This document shows, in pieces, positions 1 to 10,068 of a stretch of 64,000 nucleotides of DNA. Positions within the stretch are counted from its first letter, which is position 1. The number at the start of each line of letters is the position of its first letter. A program made the translations under genes and the position numbers. Source of the DNA: Pseudonocardia sp. C8 (GTDB lineage: Bacteria; Actinomycetota; Actinomycetes; Mycobacteriales; Pseudonocardiaceae); contig NZ_JACMTR010000002.1 in assembly GCF_014267175.1 (NCBI RefSeq), positions 2,257,501-2,321,500 on the forward strand. Direction: 5' to 3'. The notes under the pieces are model-generated. The model saw only the letters and a program-made list of their open reading frames with translations, was not told the DNA's origin and did no database searches.

Positions 1-1211
<1,211 letters not shown>

Positions 1212-1327
1212 TGACGTGTTGTTCGCATCCACTGTGTGACCCTGAGTCCACAACCGTGCCCGTGTCGGGGTGGTTGTGTGGGTTGGGCCCTGCGAGGGTT
1301 TCTTGTGGGGTTTATTTTTGGATAGTG

Positions 1328-1446
1328 TTGTCGGTGGTTATGGCGGTAGGGGAACGCCCGGTCCCATTCCGAACCCGGTAGCTAAGCCTTCCAGCGCCGA
1401 TGGTACTGCACTCGTCAGGGTGTGGGAGAGTAGGTCGCCGCCGACA
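1328..1446 (+). rRNA. 5S ribosomal RNA
   Basis: The sequence matches the actinobacterial 5S pattern: the GTCGGTGG 5' strand pairs with CCGCCGAC at the 3' end, and the internal blocks with CGAACCCGG, AGCTAAGCC and the ATGGTACTGC arm are all present. It follows 23S after a spacer of about 115 bases, the normal rrn order. The ends are set by the terminal helix and may be off by a few bases. Confidence 0.95.
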
Positions 1447-1456
1447 TTCAACCTCA

Positions 1457-1505
1457 GAAAGGGGAGTCCGCAACGGTGCTGTCACCGCGCGGGCTCCCCT
1501 TTTCT
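1457..1505 (+). terminator. rho-independent terminator of the rrn operon
   Basis: The arms at 1457-1470 and 1490-1504 form a near-perfect GC-rich stem (AAAGGGGAGTCCG against CGGGCTCCCCTTTT) followed by a T-rich run. It lies 11 bases after 5S and is the expected end of rRNA transcription. Confidence 0.9.
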
Positions 1506-1587
1506 TGTTTCGTGGCCGTTCCCGTCGACACCGGGAGCCGGCTCGCTCGGAGCGGTCCTCGACCGCGGAAGTGACGGTGTTCGTTTG

Positions 1588-1599
1588 TACCCTGAGCGC
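1588..1599 (+). promoter_or_regulatory. -10 box of a leaderless promoter
   Basis: TACCCT at 1588-1593 lies six bases before the GTG at 1600. The same spacing recurs before several genes here (8016, 12177, 14921, 36316, 43874). It suggests transcription begins at or next to the start codon, and it was used to choose that start. No clear -35 box is seen. Confidence 0.5.
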
Positions 1600-4500
1600 G
1601 TGACGGACGGGGAACGTCCCGGCGACGGCCGGGAGGGCGGTGACCGCCGGCGGACCGAGCGGCCCGGCGGCCGCGGAGCGCAGGCCGGTGGGTCGCGGGG
1701 ATCCGACGACCGGCGACGCGGTGGCCGGGACGGCGGCCAGGGCTGGTCGGGCCGGGGCGGCGCCGGGCGCGGCGACCGTGGTGACGATCGGGGCGGCCGC
1801 GGCCGGGACGAGCGCAGGACCGGCTCGTCCTGGAACCCGAACGGGCCCGGCGGGCGGTCGGCGGCGGAGGGCCCCGGGCGCCGTGAGTCGTACGACCGAG
1901 GCGACCGACCGTTCCGCGGCCGCGCGTCCGAGGATCGTGGCGACCGCAGCTACCGTGCCGACGACCGCGGCAGCGGGCCCCGAACCGGCTCCCGGGACAG
2001 CGAGGACCGGCGGGGCCGCCCGCCCCGTGACGGAGGATCCCGGCCCGGTGACGGGCCTCGCCGCTCCTTCGAGGACGACCGGCGCGGAAGCCGCTCGTAC
2101 CAGGACCGGAACCGGGGCCGCGGCGACGACCGTGGCGGCCGCTCGTTCCGCGACGACCGGCGGGACGCGCCCTCCCGCGGCGGCGGCGACCGCGCGCGGG
2201 GGCCACGCGAGGACGACCGGGGCGACCGACCCTTCCGCGCCGACCGGGCGGGCCGATCGTCCGGCGACGACCGGCGCGGCGGCTCGTACCGGCCCCGCGA
2301 CGACCGTGGTGGACCGGCCCGGCGCGAGGACCGTGGTGGCCGGCCGTTCCGGGGCGGCGACGAGCGGGGCCGCCCTGACCGGGGGGAGCGCCCGTACCGC
2401 GACCGCGAGGACCGCCCGTTCCGGGGTCGGGATGAGCGGTCGGACCGGGGCCGGGCCGATCAGCCGTTCCGGGGTCGTGATGAGCGGTCGGACCGGGAGC
2501 ATGGCGACCGGCCGTTCCGGGGTCGGGACGAGCGGTCCGGCCGGGGCCGGGGCGACCGCCCGTACCGGGGCCGGGACGACCGCCCGTACCGGGACCGTGG
2601 CGACCGCCCGGACCGGGATCGTGGGGACCGGCCGTTCCGGGGTCGGGACGAGCGGTCCGGCCGGGACCGTGGTGACCGTCCGTACCGGGGCCGGGACGAC
2701 CGCCCGTACCGGGACCGTGGCGACCGCCCGTACCAGGGCCGGGACGACCGGCAGGAGCGGCGCGCCAACCCGTACCGCGGGCGGGACGACCGCCCCGAGC
2801 GGGACCGTGGTGACCGCCCGTATCGGGAGCGGGGCGACCAGCCGTATCGGAGCCGCGACGACCGGCCCGACCGGGACCGTGGCAACCGTCCGTACCGGGG
2901 CCGGGACGAGCGGTCGGACCAGGACCGTGGTGACCGTGCGTACGAGGAGCGGGGCGACCGCTCGTTCGGCGGGCGGGACGACCGCCGGTCCGGCCGTGGC
3001 GGCGGGTCCTACGAGAACCGCGGTGACCGGCCGTACCGGGGCCGGGACGACCGTGATCGCGGCGATCGGTCGTACCGCGGGGATCGAGCCCAGCGGCCGG
3101 GTGCGGAACGTGCCGAGCGCCGTCCGCGCGGCGTAGACGATCACCGTCCGGCCCGGGACGACCTCGACCGGGTCGACGGGCTCGACGTTCCGCCCGGCGA
3201 GCAGGTCGGACCGGTACGCCCCCGGCACGACGAGCACACCGGGCCCGAGCGCCCCGCCGGCGCGACCGGCCCGGCCGACACGACTCCCGAGGCCGGCACT
3301 ACGGCCGACGGCAATGCGGCTGTCCACGAGGCCGGAAGCCCGGTCGACGGCACCACGCCCGTTCGCGAGCCTGCCGGCCCGATCGACAGCACGGCGGCGA
3401 TCGACGAGTCCGGCGCCCCGGCCGACAGCAGTGGGTCGGTCGACGGGGCCGGCGGTCCGGTCGACAGGACTGTTCCGGTCGACGGTGACGGCGCACCGGC
3501 CGACGGCACTGCGCCGATCCGCGAGCCCGGCGAGACGGCCGAGGGCGCTGCGCCGATCCGCGAGCCCGGCGAGACGGCCGACGGCACCGCGCTGGCCCGC
3601 GAGCCGGGCGCGCCGGAGCGCCGCGCCGCCGTCGCGGGTGACCGGGACGACGAGCGCGGGCACCGTCGTCCGCGGCAGCAGGGCGACCGCCGCGGCCCGC
3701 GGGACGAGCGCCGTCGCGACGACCGTGCCGGCCGGCGGGAGGACCGACCGGACCGGGGCGGGCGCCCCCGGCGCATCCCCGAGTCGGCCGAGCGGACGTT
3801 CGTCGCCGAGCCATCGCTGCCGGACTCCGTGTCGGCCTCGGACCTCGACGCGAGCGTGCGGCGGGACCTGCGCGGGCTGCAGAAGGAGACCGCCGAGTCC
3901 GTGGCCCGGCATCTCGTCGCGGCCGGCGTGCTCGTCGACGAGGACCCCGTCCTGGCGCTCGAGCACGCCCGCTACGCGCGGCGGCGGGCGTCGCGGATCG
4001 CCGTGGTCCGGGAGGCGGCCGGCATCGTCGCCTACCACGCCGGCGAGTGGAACGAGGCTCTCGGCGAGTTCCGCGCCGCACGGCGGATGGGTGGCGGGCC
4101 CGGACACGTGCACGTCATGGCGGACATCGAGCGTGCGCTGGGGCGGCCGGAGCGGGCGATCGACCTCGCCCGCAGTCCGGAGGCACGCGACCTCGGCCCC
4201 GAGGAGCGGATCGAGCTGCTGATCGTGGCGGCCGGTGCCCGGCGAGACCTGGGCGAGCTGGACGCGGCCGTCGTCGGGCTGCAGGTCCCCGAGCTCGACG
4301 AGCGCCGCCGCGACCCGTGGAGCGCCCGGCTGTTCTACGCCTACGCCGACAACCTGCTCGCCGCCGGCCGCGAGTCCGAGGCCGTGCAGTGGTTCGTGCA
4401 CGCCCACGACGCCGACACCGACGGGCGGACCGACGCGGCCGTGCGGATCGCCGAGCTGACCGGTGAGGAGCTGCCCACCCCCGACGACGACGGACTGTCC

Positions 4501-4908
4501 ATCGGCTACGAGGACGTCCCGGTCGAGGGCCCCGGCGACACCGCCGAGGGCGCGGACGAGCACGACCGGACCGGCGCCGCTCCCTCCGGGGATGCGGCGA
4601 CCGGAGCGGTCCCCACTGGCGCGCCGGGTGACCGCGAGCCGGGTGGCGGCACCGGGAGCGACGACCCGGTACGGGGCGGCGGAGCCGGGCCCGACGGGAG
4701 CGGCGACCTCCCGACCGAGAAGCCCGTCGGTGACCGTGCCGGGACCGCCCGGCCGGTCGGCGACGACCCCCGGACCGAACGGACCGGGGGTGACGATGCC
4801 GGCACCGCGGAGAGCTCCGGCGGCACCGGCACCGCGGAGACGCCCAGCAGCACCGGCACCGCGGAGACATCCGGCGGCACCGGCGCCGCGGAAGGGGATC
4901 ACCGATGA
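1600..4908 (+). CDS. RGD/RGG-repeat, TPR-like protein
   Basis: The 1102-residue product has three parts. Residues about 20-560 are a low-complexity tract of Arg, Gly and Asp with units such as YRGRDDRP and FRGRDERS, the type of disordered arginine-glycine region that binds RNA in other proteins. A stretch rich in Pro, Ala, Thr and Glu follows. Residues about 740-957 are helical and resemble tetratricopeptide repeats; a Gly/Thr/Ala tail closes the protein. The order before the HAD gene matches the position of Rv1691 in M. tuberculosis, whose family is conserved only in the TPR part. The GTG at 1600 was chosen because an in-frame extension upstream would run through 5S rRNA. The stop overlaps the next ATG by four bases, so translation is probably coupled. 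An RNA-linked role is inference. Confidence 0.8.
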   Translation: MTDGERPGDGREGGDRRRTERPGGRGAQAGGSRGSDDRRRGGRDGGQGWSGRGGAGRGDRGDDRGGRGRDERRTGSSWNPNGPGGRSAAEGPGRRESYDRGDRPFRGRASEDRGDRSYRADDRGSGPRTGSRDSEDRRGRPPRDGGSRPGDGPRRSFEDDRRGSRSYQDRNRGRGDDRGGRSFRDDRRDAPSRGGGDRARGPREDDRGDRPFRADRAGRSSGDDRRGGSYRPRDDRGGPARREDRGGRPFRGGDERGRPDRGERPYRDREDRPFRGRDERSDRGRADQPFRGRDERSDREHGDRPFRGRDERSGRGRGDRPYRGRDDRPYRDRGDRPDRDRGDRPFRGRDERSGRDRGDRPYRGRDDRPYRDRGDRPYQGRDDRQERRANPYRGRDDRPERDRGDRPYRERGDQPYRSRDDRPDRDRGNRPYRGRDERSDQDRGDRAYEERGDRSFGGRDDRRSGRGGGSYENRGDRPYRGRDDRDRGDRSYRGDRAQRPGAERAERRPRGVDDHRPARDDLDRVDGLDVPPGEQVGPVRPRHDEHTGPERPAGATGPADTTPEAGTTADGNAAVHEAGSPVDGTTPVREPAGPIDSTAAIDESGAPADSSGSVDGAGGPVDRTVPVDGDGAPADGTAPIREPGETAEGAAPIREPGETADGTALAREPGAPERRAAVAGDRDDERGHRRPRQQGDRRGPRDERRRDDRAGRREDRPDRGGRPRRIPESAERTFVAEPSLPDSVSASDLDASVRRDLRGLQKETAESVARHLVAAGVLVDEDPVLALEHARYARRRASRIAVVREAAGIVAYHAGEWNEALGEFRAARRMGGGPGHVHVMADIERALGRPERAIDLARSPEARDLGPEERIELLIVAAGARRDLGELDAAVVGLQVPELDERRRDPWSARLFYAYADNLLAAGRESEAVQWFVHAHDADTDGRTDAAVRIAELTGEELPTPDDDGLSIGYEDVPVEGPGDTAEGADEHDRTGAAPSGDAATGAVPTGAPGDREPGGGTGSDDPVRGGGAGPDGSGDLPTEKPVGDRAGTARPVGDDPRTERTGGDDAGTAESSGGTGTAETPSSTGTAETSGGTGAAEGDHR

Positions 4909-5903
4909 CCGACGACCTGCTGTCCCGGCACGACGTCCTGCTCGCCGACCTCGACGGCACTCTCTACCGGGGGCCCGCCGTGGTCCCCGGGGCCGTCGAG
5001 GCCGTGCGCGGCGCGGCCGACCGCGGGGTGCCGACCGTGTACGTCACCAACAACGCGTCCCGCAGCCCGGCCGAGGTCGCCGCTCACCTCGTCGAGCTGG
5101 GCTTCCCTGCCGCCGTCGGGGACGTCCGCGCCAGCTCGCAGGCGGCGGCCGCGATGCTCGCCGAGCAGCTGCCCGCCGGCGCACCGGTCCTGGTGGTCGG
5201 GACGTCCGCGCTGGCCGACGAGGTCCGGGCCCGCGGGCTCACGGTCGTCGAGACCGCGGACGGGGCCGCCGCCGTCGTCCAGGGACACTCGCCGGACACC
5301 GGCTGGCGGCAGCTGGCCGAGGCCGTCGTCGCGGTCCGTGCCGGCGCCCGGTGGGTCGCCACGAACGTCGACGCGACCCTCCCGACCGAACGCGGACCGA
5401 TGCCCGGCAACGGGTCGATGGTGCACGTGGTGCGCACGGCGTCCGGTGGCGAACCGCAGGTCGCGGGCAAGCCCGGTGCGCGGTTGCTCCGTGAGGCCCA
5501 GGGCGGGGCGACGCGCCCGCTGGTGGTCGGTGACCGGCTGGACACCGACATCGAGGGTGCGAACGCGCTGGGCGCGCCCTCGCTGATGGTCCTGACCGGG
5601 GTGAGCGGCGCGGCGGAGCTCCTCGCGGCGCCGCCGGAGCTGCGGCCCACCTATCTCGGTGCCGACCTCGCCGCGCTCACCCGGCACCCGGACGAGCTGG
5701 TCTTCGGCCCGCGCGACGGCTGGCGGGTGCAGGCCGGCCCGGACGGGCTGCGGCTCACCGGGGACGGCGGCGGTGCCGAACCGGCGGTCGACGCCCTGCG
5801 GGCGCTGTGCGCGGCCGCGTGGGCGCACGACGGCGACGCCCGGGTGACCGCCGACGGCGACGCGGCCGCGGCCGTACTGCGGGAGCTCGGCCTCGGGGAC
5901 TGA
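4905..5903 (+). CDS. HAD-IIA family hydrolase (NagD-like phosphatase)
   Basis: The 332-residue protein belongs to the haloacid dehalogenase superfamily, subclass IIA. Motif I is DLDGT with nucleophile D15 and acid/base D17, motif II is the TNN at 48-50, and a late GDRLDTDIEGA block carries the magnesium-binding acidic residues. Family members dephosphorylate small phosphometabolites such as sugar phosphates or phosphoglycolate in the cytosol; the substrate cannot be read from the sequence. It overlaps the gene before it by four bases. It corresponds in position to Rv1692 of M. tuberculosis, described as a glycerol-phosphate phosphatase. Confidence 0.9.
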   Translation: MTDDLLSRHDVLLADLDGTLYRGPAVVPGAVEAVRGAADRGVPTVYVTNNASRSPAEVAAHLVELGFPAAVGDVRASSQAAAAMLAEQLPAGAPVLVVGTSALADEVRARGLTVVETADGAAAVVQGHSPDTGWRQLAEAVVAVRAGARWVATNVDATLPTERGPMPGNGSMVHVVRTASGGEPQVAGKPGARLLREAQGGATRPLVVGDRLDTDIEGANALGAPSLMVLTGVSGAAELLAAPPELRPTYLGADLAALTRHPDELVFGPRDGWRVQAGPDGLRLTGDGGGAEPAVDALRALCAAAWAHDGDARVTADGDAAAAVLRELGLGD

Positions 5904-5998
5904 CCCGTCGGGCCGGACGGTGCTGCCCGTACCACCCGCCGCCCGTCGGTGGCTTCGGCTACCGTGGCCCGCGAGTCCCCCGTCCCCGGAGATCATCG

Positions 5999-6205
5999 AT
6001 GACCGACCCCAGCCCCGGCCCGCGTCCGGGTGACCCACGGCCGCCGGAACAGCGCCCCGTCGCCGCCCTGCGTGCCGACGTCGAGGAGGCCGTCGCGGGG
6101 CTCGACGACCTCGACGGGCGCCCGGTCGCCGATCACCCCGCCGCGTTCGAACGGGTGCACGCCGCGCTCGGCCGCGCGCTGTCCGCCGGGTCGGAACGGG
6201 GCTGA
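5999..6205 (+). CDS. small conserved hypothetical protein (Rv1693 position)
   Basis: This is a 68-residue acidic, Pro-rich protein whose second half looks like one amphipathic helix (VEEAVAGLDDLDGRPV and onward). It has no recognisable domain. A small gene occupies the same place between the HAD phosphatase and tlyA in mycobacteria, which supports it being real. The ATG at 5999 is the best start; its stop is two bases before the tlyA GTG. Confidence 0.65.
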   Translation: MTDPSPGPRPGDPRPPEQRPVAALRADVEEAVAGLDDLDGRPVADHPAAFERVHAALGRALSAGSERG

Positions 6206-6207
6206 GC

Positions 6208-7017
6208 GTGGCGCCCACCCGTGCGCGCCTGGACAGCGAACTCGTCCGGCGCAAGCTCGCCCGCTCCCGCGGGCAGGCCGCCGAGCTGATCGCGGCCGGC
6301 CGCGTCACGGTCAACGGCCTGCCCGCCGGGAAACCGGCGACGTTCGTCGAGCGGGACACCCCGGTCGTCGTGAAGCCCGGCGACGGGGAACCGGAGTGGG
6401 CATCCCGCGGCGCGAAGAAGCTGCTCGGGGCCCTCGAGGCGTTCCCGGACGTCGACCCGGCCGGACTGCGGTGCCTCGACGCCGGGGCCTCGACCGGCGG
6501 GTTCACCGACGTGCTGCTCAGCCGCGGGGCCCGCGAGGTCGTGGCCGTCGACGTCGGCTACGGCCAGCTGGTCTGGCGGCTGCAGTCCGACGAGCGGGTC
6601 CGGGTGCACGACCGCACCAACGTCCGCGCGCTCGGGCCCGAGGAGATCGGCGGCCCGGTCGACCTCACCGTCGCCGACCTGTCGTTCATCTCGCTGCGCA
6701 CGGTGCTGCCCGCGCTCGCGGGCTGCACCGCACCCGGCGGGGACCTGCTGCCGATGGTCAAGCCGCAGTTCGAGGTGGGCAGGCAGCGGCTCGGTTCCGG
6801 CGGCGTGGTGCGGAGCCCGCAGCTGCGCACCGAGGCGTTGCGCGAGGTCGCGACGGCTGCCGTCGCGCTGGGTCTGCGGGTGCTCGGTGCGGCTGCGAGC
6901 CCGCTGCCGGGGCCGTCCGGGAACGTCGAGTACTTCCTGCACCTGCGGCGCGAGCCGGGCGCGACCGGCGACCTCGACGCGGTGCTGGCGGCGGCCGTCG
7001 CGGACGGGCCGGCATGA
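6208..7017 (+). CDS. tlyA: TlyA family 2'-O-methyltransferase (16S/23S rRNA)
   Basis: The 269-residue protein has an N-terminal S4 RNA-binding domain (about 7-67) and an FtsJ-like Rossmann methyltransferase domain. The SAM loop LDAGASTGGFTD (about 91-102) is clear. In mycobacteria TlyA methylates the ribose of C1409 in 16S and C1920 in 23S rRNA, which makes ribosomes sensitive to capreomycin and viomycin. The GTG start at 6208 leaves a complete S4 domain. Its TGA overlaps the NAD kinase ATG, so the two genes form a coupled pair. Confidence 0.93.
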   Translation: MAPTRARLDSELVRRKLARSRGQAAELIAAGRVTVNGLPAGKPATFVERDTPVVVKPGDGEPEWASRGAKKLLGALEAFPDVDPAGLRCLDAGASTGGFTDVLLSRGAREVVAVDVGYGQLVWRLQSDERVRVHDRTNVRALGPEEIGGPVDLTVADLSFISLRTVLPALAGCTAPGGDLLPMVKPQFEVGRQRLGSGGVVRSPQLRTEALREVATAAVALGLRVLGAAASPLPGPSGNVEYFLHLRREPGATGDLDAVLAAAVADGPA

Positions 7018-7925
7018 GGGAGATCCTGCTGGTCCTGCACACCGGGCGGCCCGCCAACCGGAAGACGGCCGTGCACGTCATGAACGAGCTCGGGCGGCTC
7101 GGCGTGCGCACCCGGGTGCTCGCCGACGAGTGGGCCGAGCTCGCGGTCGAGCCGGACCTGCCGCCCGGGCTCGCACCGGTGCAGGTGCCCGCCGGGCCCG
7201 ACTGTGCCCGCGGCGCGGTGGCCGTGCTGATCCTCGGCGGTGACGGGACGCTGCTGCGTGCCGCGGCACTGGCCCGCCCGGCCGGTGCCCCGCTGCTCGG
7301 CGTGAACCTGGGGCACATCGGCTTCCTCGCCGAGGCCGAGGAGGACACCCTCGACGAGGCACTCGAGAAGCTCGCCGCCGGCGCCTACGAGGTCGAGGAG
7401 CGGACGACCCTGCAGGCCGTCGTCCGGCTGAACGGGGAGATCCTCGGCCGGACCTGGGCGCTGAACGAGGCCGTCGTCGAGAAGACCACCCGCGGCCGGA
7501 TCCTCGAGGTGGTGCTGGAGGTCGACGGCCGGCCGGTGTCGTCGTTCGGCTGCGACGGCGTGCTCTGCTCGACCCCGACCGGGTCGACCGCCTACGCGTT
7601 CTCCGCGGGCGGGCCGCTGGTCTGGCCGCAGGTCCAGGCGCTGCTCGTGGTCCCGAGCAACGCGCACGCGCTGTTCGCCCGGCCGATGGTGATCGCCCCG
7701 GACAGCGCGGTCGCGATCGAGGTCTCCGCCGACGGGCCGGCCGGGGTGCTCGACTGCGACGGCCGCCGGACGATCTCCGTGCCGCCCGGTGCGCGGGTGG
7801 AGCTGAGCCGCGCCCCCGAACCGGTGCGGATGGTCCGGCTGGGCGCGCAGCCGTTCGCGGACCGGCTCGTCCGCAAGTTCGACCTGCCCGTCCGGGGATG
7901 GCGCGGGCGTCCCTCGAACACCTGA
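7014..7925 (+). CDS. nadK: NAD kinase
   Basis: The 303-residue enzyme phosphorylates NAD to NADP in the cytosol, using ATP or polyphosphate. The family motif GGDGT is at 75-79, followed by NLGHIGFLAE and the TPTGSTAYAFSAGGP block that binds NAD. An in-frame extension upstream would run through tlyA. The ATG at 7014 was chosen because it overlaps the tlyA stop by four bases and begins the domain correctly. Its place between tlyA and recN is typical of actinobacteria. Confidence 0.95.
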   Translation: MREILLVLHTGRPANRKTAVHVMNELGRLGVRTRVLADEWAELAVEPDLPPGLAPVQVPAGPDCARGAVAVLILGGDGTLLRAAALARPAGAPLLGVNLGHIGFLAEAEEDTLDEALEKLAAGAYEVEERTTLQAVVRLNGEILGRTWALNEAVVEKTTRGRILEVVLEVDGRPVSSFGCDGVLCSTPTGSTAYAFSAGGPLVWPQVQALLVVPSNAHALFARPMVIAPDSAVAIEVSADGPAGVLDCDGRRTISVPPGARVELSRAPEPVRMVRLGAQPFADRLVRKFDLPVRGWRGRPSNT

Positions 7926-8002
7926 TCGACCGCTCGCCGCACCGGACCGACCGCCCGAACATCCGTTCGCGCGTCGGTGCTGCGACCGTCGGGGTTCGAA
8001 CG

Positions 8003-8015
8003 TATGGTCCCACCC
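8003..8015 (+). promoter_or_regulatory. -10 box of a leaderless recN promoter
   Basis: TATGGT lies seven bases before the recN ATG at 8016, and GTTCGAAC, an 8-base palindrome close to the centre of an actinobacterial LexA box (GAAC-N4-GTTC type), lies just upstream at 7993-8000. Damage control of recN would be expected, but this site is only half convincing. Confidence 0.4.
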
Positions 8016-9854
8016 ATGTTGGCCGAGATGCGGATCCAGGGACTCGGCGTGATCGACGACGCGACCCTGGAGCTGGACCCGGGCCTGACCGTGCTCACCG
8101 GCGAGACCGGGGCGGGGAAGACCATGGTCGTGACCGGGTTGACCCTGCTCGGGGGCGGCCGGGCCGAGTCGTCCCGGGTGTCCGCCGGGGCCCGGCGGGC
8201 CGTGGTCGAGGGGCGGTTCGCGGCGTCGCCGGGCGCGCTGGAGCTGGCCGACGAGGTGGGCGCGGAGGCGGACGACGACGGCTCGCTGATCGCCGCGCGC
8301 ACCGTCTCTGCGGACGGCCGGTCCCGGGCGCACCTGGGCGGCCGCTCGGTGCCGAACGGCGTGCTCGGCCGGTTCGCCGAGGCCCAGCTCGCCGTGCACG
8401 GGCAGAACGACCAGCTCCGGCTGCTGCGCAGCTCCGACCAGCGGGCCCTGCTGGACCGGTTCGCGGGTGACGCGGTGGCGGTCCCGCTCGCCGCGTACCG
8501 GGCGGTGCGCAGCGAGTGGCTGAAGGTCGTCGCCGAGCTCGCCGAGCGCCGGGACAACGCGCGCCGGCTCGCCCAGGAGGCCGACATGCTGCGGCACGGC
8601 CTCGCCGAGATCGAGGCCGTCGACCCGCAACCGGGGGAGGACCGCGAGCTCGTGGAGCAGGCCCGTCGCATGGTCGAGGCGGACGACCTGCGCGCCGCCG
8701 CGGAGGGCGCCCGGGCGGCCCTGTCCGGTTCGGACGACGGCGAGCATCCCGGCGCGGTCGGGCTCGCCGGGCAGGCGAAGGGGCTCGCCGAGGGCAGCGG
8801 CGATCCGGAGCTGGCCGAGCTGGGGCCGCGGCTCACCGACGCGATCGCCGTCCTGGCCGACGCGGCCGCCGAGCTGTCCGGCTACCTGAACCGGCTCGAC
8901 GCGGACCCGGAGCGGCTGTCCCAGGTCCTCGCCCGGCAGGCGGAGCTGAAGGCGCTCACCCGCAAGTACGCCGCCGACACCGATGGTGTCCTGGAGTGGG
9001 CGGCGTCCGCCCGCGAGCGCCTGGACGGGCTCGACACCTCGGACGGCGCCCTCGCCGAGCTGGCCCGCCGCCGCGACGAGCTGGCCGCCGAGCTCGCCGG
9101 ACACGCCGCGGAGATCACCGCTGCGCGTACCGAGGCGGCCGGGCGGCTCGCCGAGGCGACCACCGCCGAGCTGGCCGGGCTGGCGATGAAGGACGCGCGG
9201 CTGCAGGTCGGCGTCGCGCCGCGGCCGGCCGGCGACGGCGGACCGGTGCTGGTCGTCGACGGCCGCGAGTGCCACGCCGGCACCGGTGGCGTCGACGAGG
9301 TGGAGGTCCGGCTCGTCCCGCACCCCGGCGCGGCCCCACAGCCGCTGCACAAGGGTGCCTCCGGCGGCGAGCTGTCCCGGGTGATGCTCGCGCTGGAGGT
9401 CGCGCTCGCCGGCTCCGACCCGGTCCCGACGATGGTGTTCGACGAGGTCGACGCGGGTGTCGGCGGCCGGGCCGCGGTCGAGATCGGGCGCAGGCTCGCC
9501 CGGCTGGCACAGCGGCACCAGGTGATCGTCGTGACGCACCTGCCGCAGGTCGCCGCGTACGCCGACCGGCACCTCGTCGTGCAGAAGGCGTCCGACACCG
9601 GGGAGACCCGTTCCAGCGTGCGTCGGCTGTCCGAGGAGGAACGCACCCAGGAGCTGGCCCGGATGCTCGCGGGGATGGACGACACCGACACCGGCCGGGC
9701 GCACGCCGAGGAGCTGCTCGCCGCGGCGACCGCACACCGCGACGCGGACCGGGCGGCGTCCGCACCGGCGGACCTGGCGCGGGCCCGCTCCCGGCGGGCC
9801 GGGACCTCCGGCGCCCGCACCCGAGGCGCGGCACGGCGCCGGAAGGCCGGCTGA
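8016..9854 (+). CDS. recN: DNA repair protein RecN
   Basis: The 612-residue SMC-like ATPase acts at double-strand breaks before RecA-mediated repair. The Walker A motif GETGAGKT is at residues 29-36. A long helical middle forms the coiled coil, and the C-terminal lobe has the ABC signature ASGGELSRVMLALE and Walker B TMVFDEVDAGVGG. Length is near normal (about 550-590), with a short basic tail after residue 585. The ATG at 8016 was picked from several upstream starts because it begins directly with the ATPase strand and has a -10 box seven bases away. Confidence 0.95.
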   Translation: MLAEMRIQGLGVIDDATLELDPGLTVLTGETGAGKTMVVTGLTLLGGGRAESSRVSAGARRAVVEGRFAASPGALELADEVGAEADDDGSLIAARTVSADGRSRAHLGGRSVPNGVLGRFAEAQLAVHGQNDQLRLLRSSDQRALLDRFAGDAVAVPLAAYRAVRSEWLKVVAELAERRDNARRLAQEADMLRHGLAEIEAVDPQPGEDRELVEQARRMVEADDLRAAAEGARAALSGSDDGEHPGAVGLAGQAKGLAEGSGDPELAELGPRLTDAIAVLADAAAELSGYLNRLDADPERLSQVLARQAELKALTRKYAADTDGVLEWAASARERLDGLDTSDGALAELARRRDELAAELAGHAAEITAARTEAAGRLAEATTAELAGLAMKDARLQVGVAPRPAGDGGPVLVVDGRECHAGTGGVDEVEVRLVPHPGAAPQPLHKGASGGELSRVMLALEVALAGSDPVPTMVFDEVDAGVGGRAAVEIGRRLARLAQRHQVIVVTHLPQVAAYADRHLVVQKASDTGETRSSVRRLSEEERTQELARMLAGMDDTDTGRAHAEELLAAATAHRDADRAASAPADLARARSRRAGTSGARTRGAARRRKAG

Positions 9855-9920
9855 CCCCGCCGGCCCCGCGCCGCCCGCCGCCCGCCGCCCGGTCTCGCCT
9901 GCGAGACGCCCCGCCCCTGG

Positions 9921-9971
9921 CCACTCATGGAGCTTAAGTCCTGTGCCGCGGGACTTAAGCTCCATGAGTGG
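9921..9971 (+). repeat. perfect 21-bp inverted repeat between recN and steA
   Basis: The arms 9921-9941 and 9951-9971 are exact complements around a nine-base loop, and each contains CTTAAG and CATGAG. Both are AT-richer than their surroundings. As RNA this would be a strong hairpin ending recN transcription, although no T run follows. A perfect, compositionally foreign palindrome may instead be a member of a dispersed repeat family. Confidence 0.75.
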
Positions 9972-10068
9972 CGAGGGGGCGAGGGGGTGGAGACGGCGCG
10001 GATGACGCTGTGGTCACGCTGCGGCGTGCCTGCACCGCCACTCGCGTCCCAGGTGTCACAGTGCGCTC

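Noticed and set aside
2400..3060. Regular repeats that might suggest a CRISPR or satellite array.
   Set aside because: The period follows codons and encodes imperfect RGD-type units; there are no unique spacers or cas genes.
1312..4902. A 1196-codon open frame on the minus strand opposite the RGD-repeat gene.
   Set aside because: It is the mirror of a GC-rich repeat gene: it has no domains, runs over 5S rRNA and the terminator, and its Pro/Val/Arg pattern is only the complement of the plus-strand repeats.
6558..9965. An 1135-codon minus-strand frame opposite nadK and recN.
   Set aside because: It is a shadow of two clear genes and has no recognisable domain.
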